Shown: in pieces, positions 1 through 7,244 of the stretch | How positions within the stretch are numbered: the first letter of the stretch is position 1 | Layout of the letters: every line of letters begins with the position of its first letter | NCBI GenBank assembly: GCA_031254795.1 | Contig: JAIRTS010000216.1 | Coordinates: 1-17,870 of the forward strand | DNA: 17,870 bases | DNA from: Treponema sp. | GTDB lineage: Bacteria; Spirochaetota; Spirochaetia; Treponematales; Breznakiellaceae | Direction of reading: 5' to 3' | Translations under genes and position numbers: made by a program | Notes under the pieces: model-generated | The model's input: the letters and a program-made list of their open reading frames with translations, nothing else | Told to the model about the DNA's origin: nothing | Databases searched by the model: none

Positions 1-455
1 CGCATGAGCCTAGTATGCGTCCGCGCATGGAACTAGTATGCGTTGACACATGGAACTAGCATGCGTCCGCGCATGGAACTAGCATGCGTCCGCGCATGAA
101 GCTAGCATGCGTTGACGCATGGAACTAGTATGCGTCCGCGCATGGAACTAGCATGCGCTCACGCATGAAACTAGCATGCGTCCGCGCATGAAGCTAGTAT
201 GCGCTCACGCATGGAACTAGTATGCGTCCACACATGAGCCTAGTATGCGTCGACGCATGGAACTAGCATGCGCCCGCGCATGAAACTAGCATGCGCCCGC
301 GCATGAGCCTAGTATGCGCTCACGCATGGAACTAGCATGCGCCCGCGCATGAGCCTAGTATGCGTTGACACATGGAACTAGCATGCGTTGACGCGTGAGC
401 CTAGTATGCGTTGACGCATGGAACTAGTATGCGCCCGCGCGTGAGCCTGGTATGC
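1..455. repeat. 23-bp tandem minisatellite array, about 19.8 copies
   Basis: The window opens inside an uninterrupted array of 23-bp units with no indels through unit 19 (1-437) and a degenerate unit 20 (438-455). Each unit has CGCATG at unit positions 1-6, a variable tetramer at 7-10, TAG at 11-13, YATGCG at 14-19 and a second variable tetramer at 20-23. CGCATG and CATGCG are reverse complements, so every arm can pair with a neighbour on either side, across a 7-nt or a 4-nt loop. Variation is confined mainly to the two tetramers (AGCC, GAAC, AAGC, AAAC; and TCCG, TTGA, CTCA, CCCG, TCGA, TCCA) and to the Y at position 14. The array probably continues left of the window. No gene is visible in it. 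The 23-bp period and in-frame TAG codons argue against a repeat protein. Confidence 0.97.
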
Positions 456-465
456 CGCGCGCCAG

Positions 466-511
466 ACGCGCTCGCCAAATTTCCCTGAACAAAGCGGGGC
501 GCGTGTTTTTT
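466..511 (+). terminator. weak terminator-like hairpin after the tandem array
   Basis: ACGCGC (466-471) can pair with GCGCGT (499-504), followed by a six-T run at 506-511. The 27-nt loop and short stem make this a weak Rho-independent candidate. It could shield the murC operon from transcription through the array, or it may be chance. Confidence 0.22.
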
Positions 512-522
512 AGGAGCCTTAT

Positions 523-609
523 ATGAAAAATGTGAAAAATATGAAAAAAAGAGAGGAGACGCTAAAACAGTTTGCCGGGTTGTCCGGCGGCGTGTGTTCC
601 CGCGTATGA
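523..609 (+). CDS. 28-aa leader ORF overlapping the murC start
   Basis: A short ORF begins at ATG 523, six bases after a good Shine-Dalgarno sequence (AGGAG, 512-516). It encodes a very basic N-terminus (MKNVKNMKKREE) and ends in TGA at 607-609. That stop overlaps the likely murC start codon at 606 in an ATGA junction. No SD sequence lies just before any possible murC start, so this ORF may recruit ribosomes and pass them to murC by translational coupling. It has no recognised domain and is short enough to be a translated leader rather than a functional protein. The SD, spacing and junction are visible; the coupling role is inferred. Confidence 0.45.
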   Translation: MKNVKNMKKREETLKQFAGLSGGVCSRV

Positions 610-2108
610 TGAATATGATGAGCGTAATGAAAGAACCTGTTTTTGCCGTACGGCCGGGATCATGCGTCTTTTTTGTGGGCGTCAAAGGCACCGGCACGTC
701 CGCGTTGGCGGAGTTGTTGCTCAACGCCGGCGTCAGGGTGAGCGGCTCGGATACGGGCGATGTTTTTTACACGGACGCGATCCTGAAAGAATGCGGCGTC
801 CCTTATTTTGAAACCTTTGACGCCGCGCATATACACGACGGCATTGATTTCGTGGTGTATTCCGCGGCGTATTCCCCTGAAACGCACCCGGAACTGCTGG
901 AAGCGTCCCGGCGGGGCATACCGCTGTTCAAATACACGGACGCGCTTGGCGCGTATTCGGCCCATTTCGACTCGTCCGGCATAGCGGGCGTTCATGGCAA
1001 GACCACCACTACGGCCCTGGCCGGCTCCCTGTTGAAAGGAGCGCGTTTGCCCGCGCGGATATTGGCGGGAAGCGCGGCGAGCGTTTTCAACGGACACTCG
1101 ACGCTTTCGCTTGGCGATACGTATTTCGTGGCGGAAACGTGCGAGTACCGGCGGCATTTCCTTTCCTTTCACCCCAAACGCATCGTGCTCACCAGCGTGG
1201 AAAGCGATCATCAGGATTATTACCCCACCTACGAGTCCATACGGGACGCTTTTATAGAATACGGGAGGAGACTCCCCGCGGGCGGGGAGCTTATCTACTG
1301 CGCGGATGACAAAGGCGCGCGCGAAGTCGCCGAGGCGCTCAGGAAGGAGGAGCGCGGCCTCGTGTTCACGCCCTATGGGTTCACCGCGCGGGGGGATTTC
1401 AGGATAAACAGTTTTTCCGTGGAAAACGAGCGGCTCGTGTTTGAAGTGAGTGCTTTCGCGGAGCCTTTCACGCTCAGGGTTCCCGGCAGGCACAACGCGC
1501 TCAACGCAACGGCGGCGCTCGCGCTCGTTTCGTCCATAGCGCGGGCCGAGAACCGCGCCGCCGGCGCTTCTGGTGTCAGCGCCGTCTCCATGACCAAAGC
1601 GCAGCGCGAAGGGGCGCGGCGCGGGCTGGAGCGCTTTTGTGGAAGCAAGCGCCGCTCCGAAATCATCGGGGAGAAAAACGGCGTTCTCTTCATGGATGAT
1701 TACGCCCATCATCCCACCGCCATAAAGACCACTATTGAAGGGCTCAAAATGTTTTATCCCAACCGCCGCCTCGTCGTGAGTTTTATGCCCCACACCTACA
1801 CCCGCACCGCCGCGCTTCTGGACGAGTTCGCGGCGGCGTTTGACGGCGCGGACGCGCTTCTGCTGCATAAAATCTACGCGTCGGCGCGAGAGACGTATTC
1901 GGGCGGCGTTACGGGCAGGACGTTGTTTGAAAAGATTGAGAGCGTTAGAGAGGCGCGCGGCGCGCGTGGCGGGGAAATTTTGTATGTGGAAGAGCCTTTG
2001 GACGCGGTTTCGCTCGTCAAACCCGCGCTTAAAGCGGGCGATCTTTTCCTCACTATGGGCGCGGGCGACAACTGGAAGCTGGGCGAAGCCTTGCTGGAAG
2101 AAGCGTGA
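606..2108 (+). CDS. murC: UDP-N-acetylmuramate--L-alanine ligase (MurC)
   Basis: MurC is the cytoplasmic ATP-dependent ligase that adds the first L-alanine to UDP-MurNAc in peptidoglycan precursor synthesis. The 500-aa product has all three Mur ligase domains. These show as an N-terminal nucleotide-binding motif (VFFVGVKGTGTSALAE), the central ATP loop GVHGKTTTT (from about residue 128), an acidic stretch (AETCEYRRHFLSF then VESDHQDYY), the MurC signature DDYAHHPT (from about residue 364), MPHTYTRT, and the C-terminal GAGD. An in-frame GTG at 594 and further ATGs at 609, 615, 618 and 627 are alternative starts. I prefer 606 because it forms ATGA with the upstream leader ORF. No Shine-Dalgarno lies close to any of them. 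Length is close to the usual 450-500 aa. The long antisense open frame across the gene reflects its GC-rich third positions. Confidence 0.95.
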   Translation: MMNMMSVMKEPVFAVRPGSCVFFVGVKGTGTSALAELLLNAGVRVSGSDTGDVFYTDAILKECGVPYFETFDAAHIHDGIDFVVYSAAYSPETHPELLEASRRGIPLFKYTDALGAYSAHFDSSGIAGVHGKTTTTALAGSLLKGARLPARILAGSAASVFNGHSTLSLGDTYFVAETCEYRRHFLSFHPKRIVLTSVESDHQDYYPTYESIRDAFIEYGRRLPAGGELIYCADDKGAREVAEALRKEERGLVFTPYGFTARGDFRINSFSVENERLVFEVSAFAEPFTLRVPGRHNALNATAALALVSSIARAENRAAGASGVSAVSMTKAQREGARRGLERFCGSKRRSEIIGEKNGVLFMDDYAHHPTAIKTTIEGLKMFYPNRRLVVSFMPHTYTRTAALLDEFAAAFDGADALLLHKIYASARETYSGGVTGRTLFEKIESVREARGARGGEILYVEEPLDAVSLVKPALKAGDLFLTMGAGDNWKLGEALLEEA

Positions 2109-2176
2109 GCTAAAAGCGCTGATTTGAAAAAGCGTCGTCATCCCGCCGATTGGAGGCCGGAATTGCCGATTCCCGC

Positions 2177-2205
2177 TTGCTTTTTGTTCTCTTTTCGTTT
2201 ATCAT
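2177..2205 (+). promoter_or_regulatory. putative promoter of the P83/100 gene
   Basis: TTGCTT (2177-2182), a 17-bp spacer and TATCAT (2200-2205, five of six to TATAAT) lie 19 nt before the ATG. The SD sequence of the gene falls between the -10 and the start codon, giving a normal short leader. The -35 is weak (three of six). Confidence 0.5.
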
Positions 2206-2224
2206 AAAGGAAAAAGGAGTGTAT

Positions 2225-3757
2225 ATGCGCGACATCCGTTCTTTTTTGATTATTTCTCTCGCTTTATGCGTTTCCACAATTATTCTTGCCCAAGAGGCTG
2301 TCAATGACAGCGAGTTGTTAGAGCATCAGGGGTCGGTGGAGTTCGTCAATAATACAAATATGCCCGCGATAATCGACAGTCGCGCCGCTATTTGGGGAAT
2401 AGGGAACAGTTTGGGCAGAAGCGTTGGCGGCGGATCGGCTCGCGCCGGACAAGCCGGACGTTATTTTGTCATTCATTGTGTGTCGCCGGAGGAGACCGGC
2501 AAATTCGACGCGGATATTTTTGGACTTGGCGCGGGCGCCGGGGTCGATCATATTAGAAATTTGAGGCTTATCATTCAGGGGTATCTGGAAGGGGCTTACC
2601 GCTATTCTCCGGATGACGCCGCGCTTCTCGCCCAATATATCACTATTTACAACGCGGTGTTTCACAAAAACGCGCGATATTTCAACGCCAACTACAACGA
2701 GATTGTGACCGCTCACTTTGAGGAGGAAAAAATCGGTCTGTCGGTTCGCTACGACGAGTGGCCGGGGCAGACTCTTATTGTTATTCCGCTTGGAAACGCC
2801 CGGCCGGGTTCTTTGAGCGCGATCAACACAACGCCGCTTACTGATCCGGAGGTGGTGGAAGAGCAGCGGAAAGAAGAGGATATGGGTGTGGAAACCCGGC
2901 AGGACATGGTGGACTTAAAGGAGCGGGAAGCGGAGGAGGCCGAAGAGAGGGCGCAGGCGCAAGAGCAGGAGGCGGCGCGGGAACGGGAGGCTATTGAGCA
3001 GGAGCGGGAAGCCATTGAGCAGGATCGGGAGCGGCTCGCGCAGGACGCGGAGGCTTCCGAGGAGGATGAGGAAGAGATTGCGCGACGGGAGGAGAAGCTC
3101 GCGCAACGGGAGGAAGCCGTGTCCCAGATGGAAGAAGCCGCGCAGCAGAGTCAGGAGTTTGCCGAGCAAAAGACTGCGGAAGCCCAGCAGGAGCGGCAGG
3201 AGATAGCGCAGGATCAGCAGGAAGTGATAAATAGCGGGGGAGAAAAAATCCTGGCTGTCACGTTTGGCATCGTCCTTGACGCGGCCGCGTCGACAGCGGC
3301 GGCGCCGTTGGGCAAGCTCGTTCAAATTGACGCTGCCACCGGCGCGTGGATAAAAGACTCGGAAGACGTTTTATTGAATATAAGAACCGTGAATATCGTC
3401 GGCGACGCTATTATCGCCCTTTCCGTCCAGGGCGATTCTGCGTCGTACGGATTGGTGAAGATAGCGATTGACACGCTTGAGACGGTGGAGCGGGGCGCGG
3501 ACGCCATAAGCGCGCACAGCCTGCTTTGGGTGAATGGGGATGATCTGTACGCCATTGGCGCCAATGGCGGCGGCGACGGCTTTTATATCGCGCGTTTTGA
3601 CGCCAATCTGAAACTTCAGGCCGCTTCTTCGGTCGCGGTTCACCCTTTCGCGTCAGTGGCGTTCTATCAGGACAGCCTGCTCACCGAAGGCGCGGACGGC
3701 GGGGCGCTTTTCCTCAACATGCAAACGTTAGAGGAACTGCCGCCAACTGCCCAGTAG
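2225..3757 (+). CDS. P83/100-family spirochaetal antigen, exported
   Basis: This 510-aa protein resembles the Borrelia P83/100 family (Borrelia_P83), known in spirochaetes as an exported immunodominant antigen of unclear function. An N-terminal signal sequence (charged MRDIR, hydrophobic core, likely cleavage after ILA at residue 22) points to Sec export; the Cys at 15 has no good lipobox. Residues about 23-205 form a mixed domain. Residues about 206-335 are a highly charged coiled coil with runs such as EREAIEQEREAIEQ. Residues about 336-510 look beta-rich and propeller-like (LLWVNGDDLYAIGANGGG, DGFYIARFD). The start is fixed by AAGGAG (2214-2219) before ATG 2225; the frame is open upstream but has no better signal. 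The adjacent murC may be coincidence. The family call rests on architecture and recalled sequence feel, not on an alignment. Confidence 0.82.
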   Translation: MRDIRSFLIISLALCVSTIILAQEAVNDSELLEHQGSVEFVNNTNMPAIIDSRAAIWGIGNSLGRSVGGGSARAGQAGRYFVIHCVSPEETGKFDADIFGLGAGAGVDHIRNLRLIIQGYLEGAYRYSPDDAALLAQYITIYNAVFHKNARYFNANYNEIVTAHFEEEKIGLSVRYDEWPGQTLIVIPLGNARPGSLSAINTTPLTDPEVVEEQRKEEDMGVETRQDMVDLKEREAEEAEERAQAQEQEAAREREAIEQEREAIEQDRERLAQDAEASEEDEEEIARREEKLAQREEAVSQMEEAAQQSQEFAEQKTAEAQQERQEIAQDQQEVINSGGEKILAVTFGIVLDAAASTAAAPLGKLVQIDAATGAWIKDSEDVLLNIRTVNIVGDAIIALSVQGDSASYGLVKIAIDTLETVERGADAISAHSLLWVNGDDLYAIGANGGGDGFYIARFDANLKLQAASSVAVHPFASVAFYQDSLLTEGADGGALFLNMQTLEELPPTAQ

Positions 3758-3760
3758 CCA

Positions 3761-3814
3761 GACGGCGTCAATGACGGCGTCAATATGACGGCGTTAGTAT
3801 AACGGCGTTGATAT
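3761..3814 (+). repeat. 12-14-bp tandem repeat upstream of the uracil-DNA glycosylase gene
   Basis: Four degenerate head-to-tail units fill most of the gap between the P83/100 stop and the next gene: GACGGCGTCAAT (3761-3772), GACGGCGTCAATAT (3773-3786), GACGGCGTTAGTAT (3787-3800) and AACGGCGTTGATAT (3801-3814). A partial fifth unit (GACAGCGG) starts at 3815. The AT of the glycosylase ATG (3813-3815) is the end of the fourth unit. No Shine-Dalgarno is present. Confidence 0.9.
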
Positions 3815-4568
3815 GACAGCGGAAGATAAAACGCGGCTGGCGGCGCTGCTTGACACGGCCGGCGATTTCCTGCGGGATGGACATTGGCGGGAGCGGGAAA
3901 CGCCCGTCTTTGAGGATGACGTGACGGTGGACAACGCCGCGCAAACCATTGCGGGAGACGGCGGCGGAGACAGCCTTGAAGCGGCGGCCGCGATAGCCGC
4001 GATAGCCGCGATAGCTGCTGAAGTCCGCGAATGCAGGGCGTGCGGCTTGTGCGATCTGCGTATCCTTCCCGTGCCGGGAGAAGGCGTCCAACGCCCGCTC
4101 GTGCTGGTCGTGGGCGAGGCGCCCGGCTCTGAGGAAGACGAGCGGGGCAAGCCCTTTGTGGGCGTCGCGGGACACCTTCTTGATCGTATGCTCGCCAGCA
4201 TAAACCTCTCCCGCGAAACAAATTGTTTCATCACCAACACCGTGAAATGCCGCCCGCCCGGCAACCGCGATCCTTCGCCCGAAGAAACCGAGGCCTGCGC
4301 CTCGTTTCTTGCGCGGCAGATACGGGTTCTTCGTCCGGCGTATATCCTCTGCATGGGAAGAATCGCGGCGCAAACCATGCTCCGTACCAGCGAAGGCATC
4401 GGACGGTTGCGTGGAACGTTTTTTGATTACACGCCGGACAGCGCCGCCGGCGCGCCGGCGATTCCCCTCATCGCCACGTACCATCCGAGCGCCCTTTTGC
4501 GCGACGCGAACCTGAAGCGTCCCGCGTGGGAGGATTTGAAGAAACTGCTTGCGCGCCTTCAAACCTGA
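3813..4568 (+). CDS. family 4 uracil-DNA glycosylase (4Fe-4S)
   Basis: A 251-aa member of the iron-sulfur family 4 uracil-DNA glycosylases, which remove uracil from deaminated DNA to start base excision repair. The four expected cluster ligands are visible: C74 and C77 (in CRACGLC), C146 (TNTVKCRPPGNRDP) and C162 (EACASF), with the last pair 16 residues apart as in the family. Catalytic-pocket motifs GEAPG (from residue 101), GKPFVGVAGHLLDRML and HPSALLR follow in the right order. Residues 1-70 form a long, variable, Ala-rich extension before the first cluster cysteine, including repeated Ile-Ala-Ala encoded by a near-perfect 9-bp repeat. The ATG lies in a tandem repeat without SD, so the true start could be further downstream. 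The original annotation of such genes as phage DNA polymerase-related is a known naming legacy. Confidence 0.92.
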   Translation: MTAEDKTRLAALLDTAGDFLRDGHWRERETPVFEDDVTVDNAAQTIAGDGGGDSLEAAAAIAAIAAIAAEVRECRACGLCDLRILPVPGEGVQRPLVLVVGEAPGSEEDERGKPFVGVAGHLLDRMLASINLSRETNCFITNTVKCRPPGNRDPSPEETEACASFLARQIRVLRPAYILCMGRIAAQTMLRTSEGIGRLRGTFFDYTPDSAAGAPAIPLIATYHPSALLRDANLKRPAWEDLKKLLARLQT

Positions 4569-4578
4569 CGCATTGCCG

Positions 4579-4616
4579 GACGCGCTTTGCATTATACAAA
4601 AAGCGCCGCGCGCGTC
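4579..4616 (+). terminator. hairpin after the uracil-DNA glycosylase gene
   Basis: GCGCTTT (4582-4588) pairs with AAAGCGC (4600-4606) across an 11-nt loop. Alternatively GACGCGC (4579-4585) pairs with GCGCGTC (4610-4616). The stem lies 10 nt after the stop codon but lacks a strong T-run, so termination is uncertain. Confidence 0.35.
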
Positions 4617-4774
4617 GTTTCGGGGTGGTTACATTAGAAAGAGCCGCTTCTATTCATGGTGGATTGCAATAGCTTATGATTGGTTTGACAGCGACGGAAG
4701 TTTTCAGGGATTTATTTGAAATGTTGGCGGGCAAGCGGGCAGAGGGCTTTTTTGCCACAAGCGCCGCGCGCGTC
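4601..4774 (+). repeat. 16-bp GC-rich direct repeat pair, 158 bp apart
   Basis: AAGCGCCGCGCGCGTC occurs exactly at 4601-4616 and again at 4759-4774. The segment between them has no convincing gene. A 34-aa ORF (4676-4780) has no ribosome binding site. Another frame reads smoothly for about 30 codons before a stop near 4725 and could be a remnant. Confidence 0.7.
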
Positions 4775-4784
4775 TTTTAATTTT

Positions 4785-5318
4785 TTACGCCATTATATAC
4801 CCCATTATCCCCATTAAACACAACAAAACAATTATTATTATTGATAATATTATCACTATCTTTTTATGCCCATGCTTTTTTAAGAAATTTAACAATCCAA
4901 TAAACAACAGTATATAAATTATCGCCTCGGGATAACCCAGAATTTGATACATCACAGGAATTTTTGTATATATATAACCCTCGAACGAACCCATCGCAGG
5001 CCCTATGGTAGACAACAATGAAAACCCGAAAATTATTAACCCCAGTTTCGTTAAACCATGTTTTTCTTCAAAAAACACTTTCCGCAAAGGCAAAATTATT
5101 AATGCGATAATTATTCCGCGAAATATTTGCAGGAATGTTCCGCCCAACGCCACAATAGGCTCGTCCACGGAAAGCATAAATGATGATATGATTTCAGCCG
5201 CAAATAATTCCCTGTAATTGACAACGACAAGCGCAAAAATGCCGGCGATAAAATATGAGATTGTATGCGCGCATACAATTTGCCAGAAATATCCTGTTAT
5301 GTTAAATTTCTTTTCCAT
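4785..5318 (-). CDS. small integral membrane protein of unknown function
   Basis: A 177-aa hydrophobic protein with about five predicted membrane helices. By eye these are residues about 10-33 (IVCAHTISYFIAGIFALVVV), 55-77 (LGGTFLQIFRGIIIALIILP), 90-108 (LGLIIFGFSLLSTIGPAMG), 127-147 (GYPEAIIYILLFIGLLNFL) and 152-174 (KIVIILSIIIIVLLCLMGIM). Short basic stretches such as LKKHGHKK separate the last two. The start is supported by AAGGA (plus-strand 5328-5332) nine bases before ATG. I do not recognise a family. Base composition is much more AT-rich than the flanking housekeeping genes, and the gene is bordered by repeats on both sides, so recent acquisition is plausible. No partner gene is adjacent. 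Confidence 0.75.
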   Translation of the reverse strand: MEKKFNITGYFWQIVCAHTISYFIAGIFALVVVNYRELFAAEIISSFMLSVDEPIVALGGTFLQIFRGIIIALIILPLRKVFFEEKHGLTKLGLIIFGFSLLSTIGPAMGSFEGYIYTKIPVMYQILGYPEAIIYILLFIGLLNFLKKHGHKKIVIILSIIIIVLLCLMGIMGYIMA

Positions 5319-5378
5319 GGCACGCCGTCCTTTTTTCCAAAGCCTGTTTCAAAATAAAGGTTCCTGTTGCGTCCCGCT

Positions 5379-5432
5379 GCTTCCAGCGGCGCAAGTTAGT
5401 GAACATGCGGCGAAGACGCCGCCGCTAGAAGC
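5379..5432. repeat. nested inverted repeat between the membrane protein and ABC-F genes
   Basis: GCTTCCAGCGGCG (5379-5391) pairs with CGCCGCTAGAAGC (5420-5432), 12 of 13 positions. Inside it, GCGGCG (5407-5412), loop AAGA, CGCCGC (5417-5422) is a perfect hairpin that competes with the outer stem. It lies about 10 bases right of a short motif (AGCCTGTTTCAAAATA, 5341-5356) resembling the ends of the repeat element at 7245. Confidence 0.7.
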
Positions 5433-5508
5433 CCGCGCTAACTCACCTTGAGCAAACGCATGCTTGACGCTCATGAGACAAAAGCGATCATTGCGATTTT
5501 CTCCATGT

Positions 5509-5521
5509 GAGCCGCAGGCTC
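5509..5521. repeat. short hairpin with GCA loop
   Basis: GAGCC, loop GCA, GGCTC: a perfect 5-bp stem with a trinucleotide loop, 45 bp beyond the ABC-F stop codon. It belongs to the set of C-GNA-G hairpins described in the findings. Confidence 0.6.
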
Positions 5522-5566
5522 TCTCTCAACGCCGCCTCCCACGCGCTTCCGCGCGCGGACTCCCTG

Positions 5567-7219
5567 TTATATTTGCAACCGCTCCACGTGATGATACGCC
5601 TTTGCCCGCAGTTCCTTCACGGTCTCATCCAACAGGTAATCGTCAAACCGCGTCATGCGGTCTATTGGAGCCGCTCCGCCGGGCAGGATTTCGATAATGC
5701 GGTTTGACGTTGAGTTGACAAACTCGTGATCGTGCGAGTTGAACAGGATAACGCCGGGAAAAGCGCACAGTCCGTTATTCAAGGCGGTGATGGCTTCGAG
5801 ATCGAGGTGATTGGTCGGTTCGTCAAGGATGAGGACGTTTGCGCCGGAAAGCATCATTTTCGCGAGCATACACCGCACTTTTTCGCCGCCGGAAAGCACA
5901 TTCACGGGCTTCAGCGCCTCATCGCCAGAAAAGAGCATGCGTCCCAGAAAACTGCGTACATAGGTTTCGTCCTGATCCGGAGAATATTGCCGCAGCCAAT
6001 CCGTGATCGAGAGGTTTGAATCGAAAAACTGGGAATTCTCCTTCGGGAAATACGACACCGAGGTTGTCTGCCCCCAAAAGAAGCTGCCTGACGATTGTTT
6101 CTGTGCCCCGGCGATGATATCAAACAACACCGATTTCGCCTGATGCTCCTGCCCCACGAATGCGATTTTGTCGCCTTTGTTGACCGTAAGGTTGAAATTC
6201 TTTAAAATATCCCTCTTGCCGTCATTTTCGGCGCTTGAAAAGCTCAAGTTTTCGATGTTCAGCACGTTGTTGCCGATGTCCCGCTCCGGTTTGAAGCCAA
6301 CATACGGAAATTTGCGGCTTGTCACCGTAACGTTTTCAAGGTCGAGCTTCTCAAGCACTTTTTTCCGGCTTGTCGCCTGCCTGCTTTTTGAGGCGTTTGA
6401 AGCGAAGCGCTGGATGAATTCTTTAAGCTCGCGGGCTTTTTCTTCGTTCTTTTTCTGTAAATCCTTCGCCTGCTTCTGAAGTATCTGGCTCATCTGGTAC
6501 CAGAAGTCGTAGTTGCCCGAATACAGGGTGATTTTTCCAAAGTCAATGTCCGCGATGTGGGTGCAGACGCTGTTCAAGAAGTGACGGTCGTGGCTCACCA
6601 CGATTACCGTGTTGGGAAAATCAATGAGAAATTCCTCAAGCCACGAGATGGACTCAAGATCAAGCCCGTTGGTCGGCTCGTCAAGGAGGAGGATGTCGGG
6701 ATTGCCAAAAAGCGCCTGAGCCAGCAACACGCGCACCTTCCTGGTTTCGTCAAGCTCGCTCATCATCTTTCCATGATCCGCCTCGTCAAGACCAAGACCG
6801 GAAAGGAGTTGGCTCGCCTGGGCTTCGGCTTCGTATCCTCCGAGTTCGCCGAATTCGGCTTCCAGTTCCGCGGAACGGATGCCGTCCTCGTCTGAAAAAT
6901 CCTCTTTTGCGTAGATGGCTTCTCGCTCTTTCTGCACGTTGTAGAGCTTGGGATAGCCCATGACAACCGTGTCTATCACGGAATATTCCTCAAACGCGAA
7001 GTGATCCTGCTTGAGCGCGGCCATGCGATCTCTCGCCGTAACGCTTATTTCGCCTTTGTCGTGTTCCACCTCACCGGAGAGTATCTTGAGAAAGGTCGAT
7101 TTTCCCGCCCCGTTCGCTCCGATGATTCCGTAGCAGTTGCCGGGCGTGAATTTGAGATTGACATCTTTGAATAGCGTCCGTTCTCCATAGCTTAAACGTA
7201 CGTCTGTAACTGTGATCAA
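5567..7219 (-). CDS. ABC-F family ATPase (YbiT/YkpA type)
   Basis: A 550-aa soluble protein with two fused ABC ATPase domains and no membrane part. ABC-F proteins bind the ribosomal E-site region and tune translation. Domain 1 has Walker A GANGAGKS (residues 34-41), LLLDEPTNGLD and SHDRHFL, but the signature position reads SELDETRKVRVLLAQAL, not LSGGQ, as in E. coli YbiT (SEVAPGWKLRVLLAQAL). The linker is helical and charged (ILQKQAKDLQKKNEEK, then FASNASKSRQATSRKK). Domain 2 has LSGGEKVRCMLAK, LILDEPTNHLD and NSHDHEF, but its Walker A is degenerate (GQEHQAKS, Ala for the last Gly). The start is TTG at 7219, with GAGG (plus-strand 7226-7229) seven bases upstream; the N-terminus MITVTDVRLSYGERTLF fits the family. 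A possible -10 (TATAAA, plus 7240-7245) abuts the upstream repeat element. Confidence 0.93.
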   Translation of the reverse strand: MITVTDVRLSYGERTLFKDVNLKFTPGNCYGIIGANGAGKSTFLKILSGEVEHDKGEISVTARDRMAALKQDHFAFEEYSVIDTVVMGYPKLYNVQKEREAIYAKEDFSDEDGIRSAELEAEFGELGGYEAEAQASQLLSGLGLDEADHGKMMSELDETRKVRVLLAQALFGNPDILLLDEPTNGLDLESISWLEEFLIDFPNTVIVVSHDRHFLNSVCTHIADIDFGKITLYSGNYDFWYQMSQILQKQAKDLQKKNEEKARELKEFIQRFASNASKSRQATSRKKVLEKLDLENVTVTSRKFPYVGFKPERDIGNNVLNIENLSFSSAENDGKRDILKNFNLTVNKGDKIAFVGQEHQAKSVLFDIIAGAQKQSSGSFFWGQTTSVSYFPKENSQFFDSNLSITDWLRQYSPDQDETYVRSFLGRMLFSGDEALKPVNVLSGGEKVRCMLAKMMLSGANVLILDEPTNHLDLEAITALNNGLCAFPGVILFNSHDHEFVNSTSNRIIEILPGGAAPIDRMTRFDDYLLDETVKELRAKAYHHVERLQI

Positions 7220-7244
7220 TATATACCTCGTTTGTGTAATTTAT

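Noticed and set aside
1..455. CRISPR array
   Set aside because: The units are contiguous 23-mers without unique spacers of 30 bp or so; both variable segments are 4 bp and drawn from a few states. No cas genes are nearby.
660..2141. 493-aa minus-strand ORF opposite murC
   Set aside because: It is a shadow frame of a clear MurC gene, with Arg/Gly/His-rich composition and no domain. GC-rich third positions keep the antisense frame open.
2915..3325. Leu-rich minus-strand ORF opposite the P83/100 coiled coil
   Set aside because: Glu and Gln codons read backwards give Leu-rich frames; a known artefact of coiled-coil coding sequence.
4676..4780. 34-aa ORF upstream of the membrane protein gene
   Set aside because: No SD sequence, no similarity known to me, and it ends inside a duplicated GC block.
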